Origin: Bacillota bacterium
GTDB taxonomy: Bacteria > Bacillota_A > Clostridia > Acetivibrionales > DUMB01
Assembly (NCBI GenBank): GCA_023621975.1
Contig: JAMOAC010000163.1
Coordinates: 1 to 7,115 of the forward strand
DNA: 7,115 nt
Direction of reading: 5' to 3'
The position numbers and the translations under genes are program-made. Each line of letters opens with the position of its first letter. The stretch's first letter is position 1. The notes under the pieces were generated by a model that saw only the letters and a list, made by a program, of their open reading frames with translations, searched no databases and had not been told where the DNA came from. This document shows, in pieces, positions 4,748 to 7,115 of this stretch.

Positions 4748-5545
4748 ATGGTTATTTATTTAAGAGAATTAGCAAGGAACAGGAAGTCGTTTATTGCATG
4801 GACCGTAGCCCTCTTGCTTTCTGATGTTCTTATGATGCTTTTCTTCCCAGCAGTGTATGACCAGTCAAAATCTTTTAACGATATAATAAGGCAGTTTCCG
4901 GAATTCTTAACCTCCGGGCTCAAGCTAGGTACCCTGAATTTTGCTGATTTGCTGAATTATTTTGCATATGTGTTTCAGTATATTATCCTTTTTTCAGGAA
5001 TATTTGCCATGATGTTTGGAGCCGGTGCGCTGTCCAGGGAAGAGGATGAAAAAACCGTTGAATTCCTTTTGGCAAAACCGGTGACAAGAAGCTATATAGT
5101 CAGCGCAAAATTGTTTGCCGTACTGACCTACCTGGTATTATTCAACATAATAATGGCAGGTGGAAGTTATATAACTTTTGAAGCCGTAAAGAAAGACAGC
5201 TATAGCGTTAATCTGCTTCTGCTTGTAATCGCTGGCAATTTCCTGGCACAGGTTACCTTTGCAGCAGTAGGTTTCTTAATATCAGTGTTCGTTGTAAAGT
5301 CCAAATCAGTTCTTTCAGTTTCGTTGGGAGTGGTGCTGGGGACATATTTTTTGAGTATTGCTTCAGGAATATCAGATAAGCTGGAAAATCTGAAATATCT
5401 GACGCCTTTTGAATATGTAAGCCCGGCATTTCTGGTAAAGAACGGAAAGATCGAGGAGCTGTATCTTGCTATTATGCTCTGCGTTGTTTTGCTGTCAACG
5501 GTATTGACATATTTCTTCTACAATAGAAAGAATATAACAGTATGA
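4748..5545 (+). CDS. ABC-2 type transporter permease
   Basis: This 265-residue integral membrane protein has about six hydrophobic spans, near residues 14-34, 72-94, 119-145, 154-182, 187-207 and 238-258. Between spans 2 and 3 lies the cytoplasmic segment LSREEDEKTVEFLLAKPVTR (95-114), the hallmark of ABC-2 permeases whose coupling helix contacts the ATPase. A stretch of about 40 residues between spans 1 and 2 is probably extracellular. It starts at ATG immediately after the ATPase stop, with AAGGAGG at 4733-4739, eight bases upstream. Length and layout match permeases that work as homodimers with a two-subunit ATPase. No substrate-binding protein is encoded nearby, which agrees with an exporter. 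Confidence 0.9.
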   Translation: MVIYLRELARNRKSFIAWTVALLLSDVLMMLFFPAVYDQSKSFNDIIRQFPEFLTSGLKLGTLNFADLLNYFAYVFQYIILFSGIFAMMFGAGALSREEDEKTVEFLLAKPVTRSYIVSAKLFAVLTYLVLFNIIMAGGSYITFEAVKKDSYSVNLLLLVIAGNFLAQVTFAAVGFLISVFVVKSKSVLSVSLGVVLGTYFLSIASGISDKLENLKYLTPFEYVSPAFLVKNGKIEELYLAIMLCVVLLSTVLTYFFYNRKNITV

Positions 5546-5817
5546 TGAAAGAATATTGCGTACTAAAGAAAAATACAACGGTCCGGTCGGAAAATAAAAG
5601 TCATGAAGCAATCAATGGCATAAGTTACCTGTAATCAAGGGTGACACGCAAAAGAAACAGCTGATAAAGAAATAATTGATTAAAGAATTATTCAACAGAA
5701 GGATTAATCAAACGATAGAAGAAATGATTAACTAAAAGATTAATCAAACGGCATAAACAATCAGCAAGAAAATCAACAGGAAGAATCAGCAGGAAAAATC
5801 AACAACAAAGGCGAGCT
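5546..5817 (+). other. Intergenic stretch between permease and TetR gene, with degenerate repeats
   Basis: This A/G-rich gap holds no terminator, no convincing promoter and no gene that I can support. A 30-codon frame (ATG at 5542, overlapping the permease stop as ATGA; stop at 5632-5634) is present but has no recognisable features. From about 5702 the DNA is a degenerate 12-13-bp repeat: GATTAATCAAACG occurs exactly at 5702-5714 and 5738-5750, and CArCArGAArAAT-like units run at 5762, 5774, 5787 and 5800. Without a terminator or promoter, the TetR gene is probably transcribed from the ABC operon promoter. Confidence 0.6.
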
Positions 5818-5841
5818 GGAGGAATGACAGGAGGAATGATT
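5818..5841 (+). repeat. Duplicated Shine-Dalgarno unit before the TetR gene
   Basis: GGAGGAATGA occurs at 5818-5827 and 5830-5839, a 12-bp tandem unit (10 of 12 identical). Each copy has a perfect GGAGGA followed at once by ATG, but both ATGs are in another frame, which closes after MTGGMIVVHEF. The second GGAGGA sits four bases from TTG 5840 and seven from TTG 5843, so it is the working ribosome site for the regulator. Confidence 0.7.
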
Positions 5842-6478
5842 GTTGTACACGAATTTTGAAAATTTGCCGGAGGAAAAGAAAAAGAGAATAATAGATGCAT
5901 GTATAGAAGAGTTTGCCCATAATGGCTATGATAAAGCTTCCACCAATAACATTGTAAAAAAGGCGGGAATTTCGAAAGGTGCTATCTTCCACTATTTCGG
6001 CAGTAAGAAAAACCTTTACCTGTATATCCTTGATTATGTTATCAGCTATTCGGCTAAAAAGCTTAATGAAATGATCGGAACACCGCCTGCGGATATTTTT
6101 GAAAGAATAATGAACACAGGCCTGGCCAAAATCAGGTTAGCTTATGAGGAGCCGCTTATGTATGAGGTAATTTACATGGCATTCATGAACACGCCGGAGG
6201 AGCTGAAGGAGGAAATACAAAAGAGATATAATAAATTATATGCCGAGAATATGCCGGCTCTTATGAAGGATATTGATATGTCCAGGTTCCGTAAGGATAT
6301 TAGCCCTAAAAAGGCACTGGAAGTGATTATGTTCCTGATAGATGTTCTTGCGAATAAATATATAAATATTTTTCGAAACAAAAATGCTAATGAAGTCCTA
6401 TTGGAGATGGATAAAATTGTGGAGGAATACAGGCAATATTTTGATATCCTGAAAAGAGGGCTGTACGAAAACGGCTGA
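5840..6478 (+). CDS. TetR/AcrR-family transcriptional regulator
   Basis: The protein has 212 residues. Its N-terminal domain is a typical TetR helix-turn-helix: RIIDACIEEFAHNGYDKAST leads into NIVKKAGISKGAIFHYFGSK, with recognition helix about 44-52 and the conserved HYFGSKKNLY at 51-60. The rest (about 62-212) is an all-helical ligand-binding and dimerisation domain without diagnostic residues. Such proteins usually repress an exporter and release DNA when a ligand binds. Start choice: a stop codon at 5837-5839 in frame limits extension, so initiation is at TTG 5840 or TTG 5843. The second gives the better distance (7 bases) to GGAGGA and would shorten the protein by one residue. The likely target is the palindrome upstream of the ABC operon at 3647-3662. 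Having the repressor last in the operon would give negative feedback; co-transcription is inferred from the lack of a separate promoter. Confidence 0.88.
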   Translation: MLYTNFENLPEEKKKRIIDACIEEFAHNGYDKASTNNIVKKAGISKGAIFHYFGSKKNLYLYILDYVISYSAKKLNEMIGTPPADIFERIMNTGLAKIRLAYEEPLMYEVIYMAFMNTPEELKEEIQKRYNKLYAENMPALMKDIDMSRFRKDISPKKALEVIMFLIDVLANKYINIFRNKNANEVLLEMDKIVEEYRQYFDILKRGLYENG

Positions 6479-6501
6479 TAGCTGTATGAAAACGGCTAAT
6501 A
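6460..6501 (+). repeat. 21-bp tandem duplication across the TetR stop codon
   Basis: Copies at 6460-6480 and 6481-6501 both read GCTGTAyGAAAACGGCTrAT then A, with two mismatches. The first contains the last codons and the TGA stop at 6476-6478. Each copy can fold into a small hairpin, GCTGT-N6-ACGGC with one G-U pair. No T-run follows, so I do not call it a terminator. It lies between two convergent genes only 45 bases apart. Confidence 0.85.
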
Positions 6502-6523
6502 ATAGCAGGCGGAAAATTTATTT

Positions 6524-7115
6524 TTACTTTATTTCCAGCAGTGCAATCGTTATATCGTCCGCAATACTTGAATAGTCATCAATATCTGCAAAATTGTACG
6601 CACTTTCCACTATACGGTTCAGAACGATACTTGGCACGGAATCATCGTCCAGCAGTATTTTAAGGAGCCTTTCCTCTCCAAACTGTTCGTTTGACTTGTT
6701 TTTTAACTCTATAATACCGTCTGTATACAGAAATATTCTGTCGCCTTTTTGCAGGGTAGTTCTTACATCAGTATATTCAGCGTTTTCAACCCAATTGCTG
6801 ATGGGTATGCCCGGTACTCTCAAAACTTCGAATTTTTCCTTGTTAAAAACGATGGGACCGACATTGTGCCCTGCGTTGGAATACACCATTTCCCTGCTCT
6901 TAAGGTTTATTATCGCATAGAAAACGGTTATATATAAATCCGTTGCAAAATCCTGCTTGTTAAATTCTCTGTACAGCTTTCCCAATACCTCTGCGGGAGA
7001 CAGGTTTTTTTTGTCTATGGTTGAACGCAGGAATATTGTAAGCATGGAAGCAGACACGCCATGACCCGATACATCGGCTATATATATTCCTACGTGATTG
7101 CTGTCTACTTCGAAT
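6524..7115 (-). CDS. SpoIIE/RsbU-type PP2C serine phosphatase, C-terminal part
   Basis: The gene reads leftward and its start is beyond the right edge; the frame is open to 7114, giving 196 visible residues. The C-terminal part of a SpoIIE-type PP2C domain is clear. ADVSGHGVSASM (13-24 of the fragment) holds metal-binding D14. NAGHN lies at 80-84, the LYTDGIIE motif with D132 at 129-136, and the terminal ADDITIALLEIK with D186-D187. These phosphatases dephosphorylate serine on anti-sigma-factor antagonists (SpoIIAA/RsbV type) or act in partner-switching pathways. They often carry an N-terminal sensor (PAS, GAF, HAMP, receiver or membrane domain), which would lie outside the window. The GTG at 7055-7057 lies inside the catalytic motif and is not the start. 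It is convergent with the TetR gene and probably unrelated to it. Target and signal cannot be inferred from this fragment. Confidence 0.92.
   Translation of the reverse strand, partial: FEVDSNHVGIYIADVSGHGVSASMLTIFLRSTIDKKNLSPAEVLGKLYREFNKQDFATDLYITVFYAIINLKSREMVYSNAGHNVGPIVFNKEKFEVLRVPGIPISNWVENAEYTDVRTTLQKGDRIFLYTDGIIELKNKSNEQFGEERLLKILLDDDSVPSIVLNRIVESAYNFADIDDYSSIADDITIALLEIK

Noticed and set aside
6594..6920. 108-codon plus-strand frame opposite the phosphatase gene
   Set aside because: It is antisense to a well-supported SpoIIE/PP2C domain and shows no recognisable motif.

Overview
The window looks like a low-to-moderate GC Firmicute of the class Clostridia. The evidence is A/T-rich intergenic DNA, strong AGGAGG-type ribosome sites, GTG and TTG starts, an S-layer-homology (SLH) protein, a SpoIIE/RsbU-type phosphatase, and a LexA site of the Gram-positive GAAC-N4-GTTC type. 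A cellulolytic, spore-forming lineage of the Ruminiclostridium/Acetivibrio kind would fit, but that is an impression and not a demonstrated identity.

Layout from left to right. (1) 3-593: the C-terminal end of an SLH-domain surface protein with three SLH repeats, followed by a clear intrinsic terminator at 707-742. (2) 780-3358: a DNA-damage-tolerance block. It holds a Y-family DNA polymerase (dinB) behind a promoter with two LexA-like sites, a 78-residue conserved-looking small protein of unknown function, and a SRAP (YedK/HMCES-type) abasic-site-binding protein. (3) 3359-3859: a 500-base non-coding stretch with a near-consensus promoter, a perfect TTGACCA/TGGTCAA palindrome at the expected start of transcription, and a nine-copy 14-bp tandem array in the presumed leader. 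(4) 3860-6478: an ABC exporter ATPase and its ABC-2 type permease, abutting each other, then a TetR-family regulator 294 bases downstream. (5) 6524-7115, minus strand: the C-terminal part of a PP2C/SpoIIE-type serine phosphatase, converging on the TetR gene.

How the genes work together. DinB copies damaged templates and SRAP shields abasic sites in single-stranded DNA, so the middle block is a coherent lesion-tolerance neighbourhood; the small protein between them is a guilt-by-association candidate. The ABC pair and the TetR protein probably form a self-regulated export module, with the palindrome at 3647-3662 as the likely operator.

The most unusual feature is global. Nearly every gene boundary carries a locally unique, degenerate tandem repeat with a unit of about 12-23 bp. 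Two of these duplications run across stop codons and two include Shine-Dalgarno sequences, while I noticed none inside the coding regions. I saw no tRNA, rRNA, CRISPR array, transposase or obvious riboswitch.
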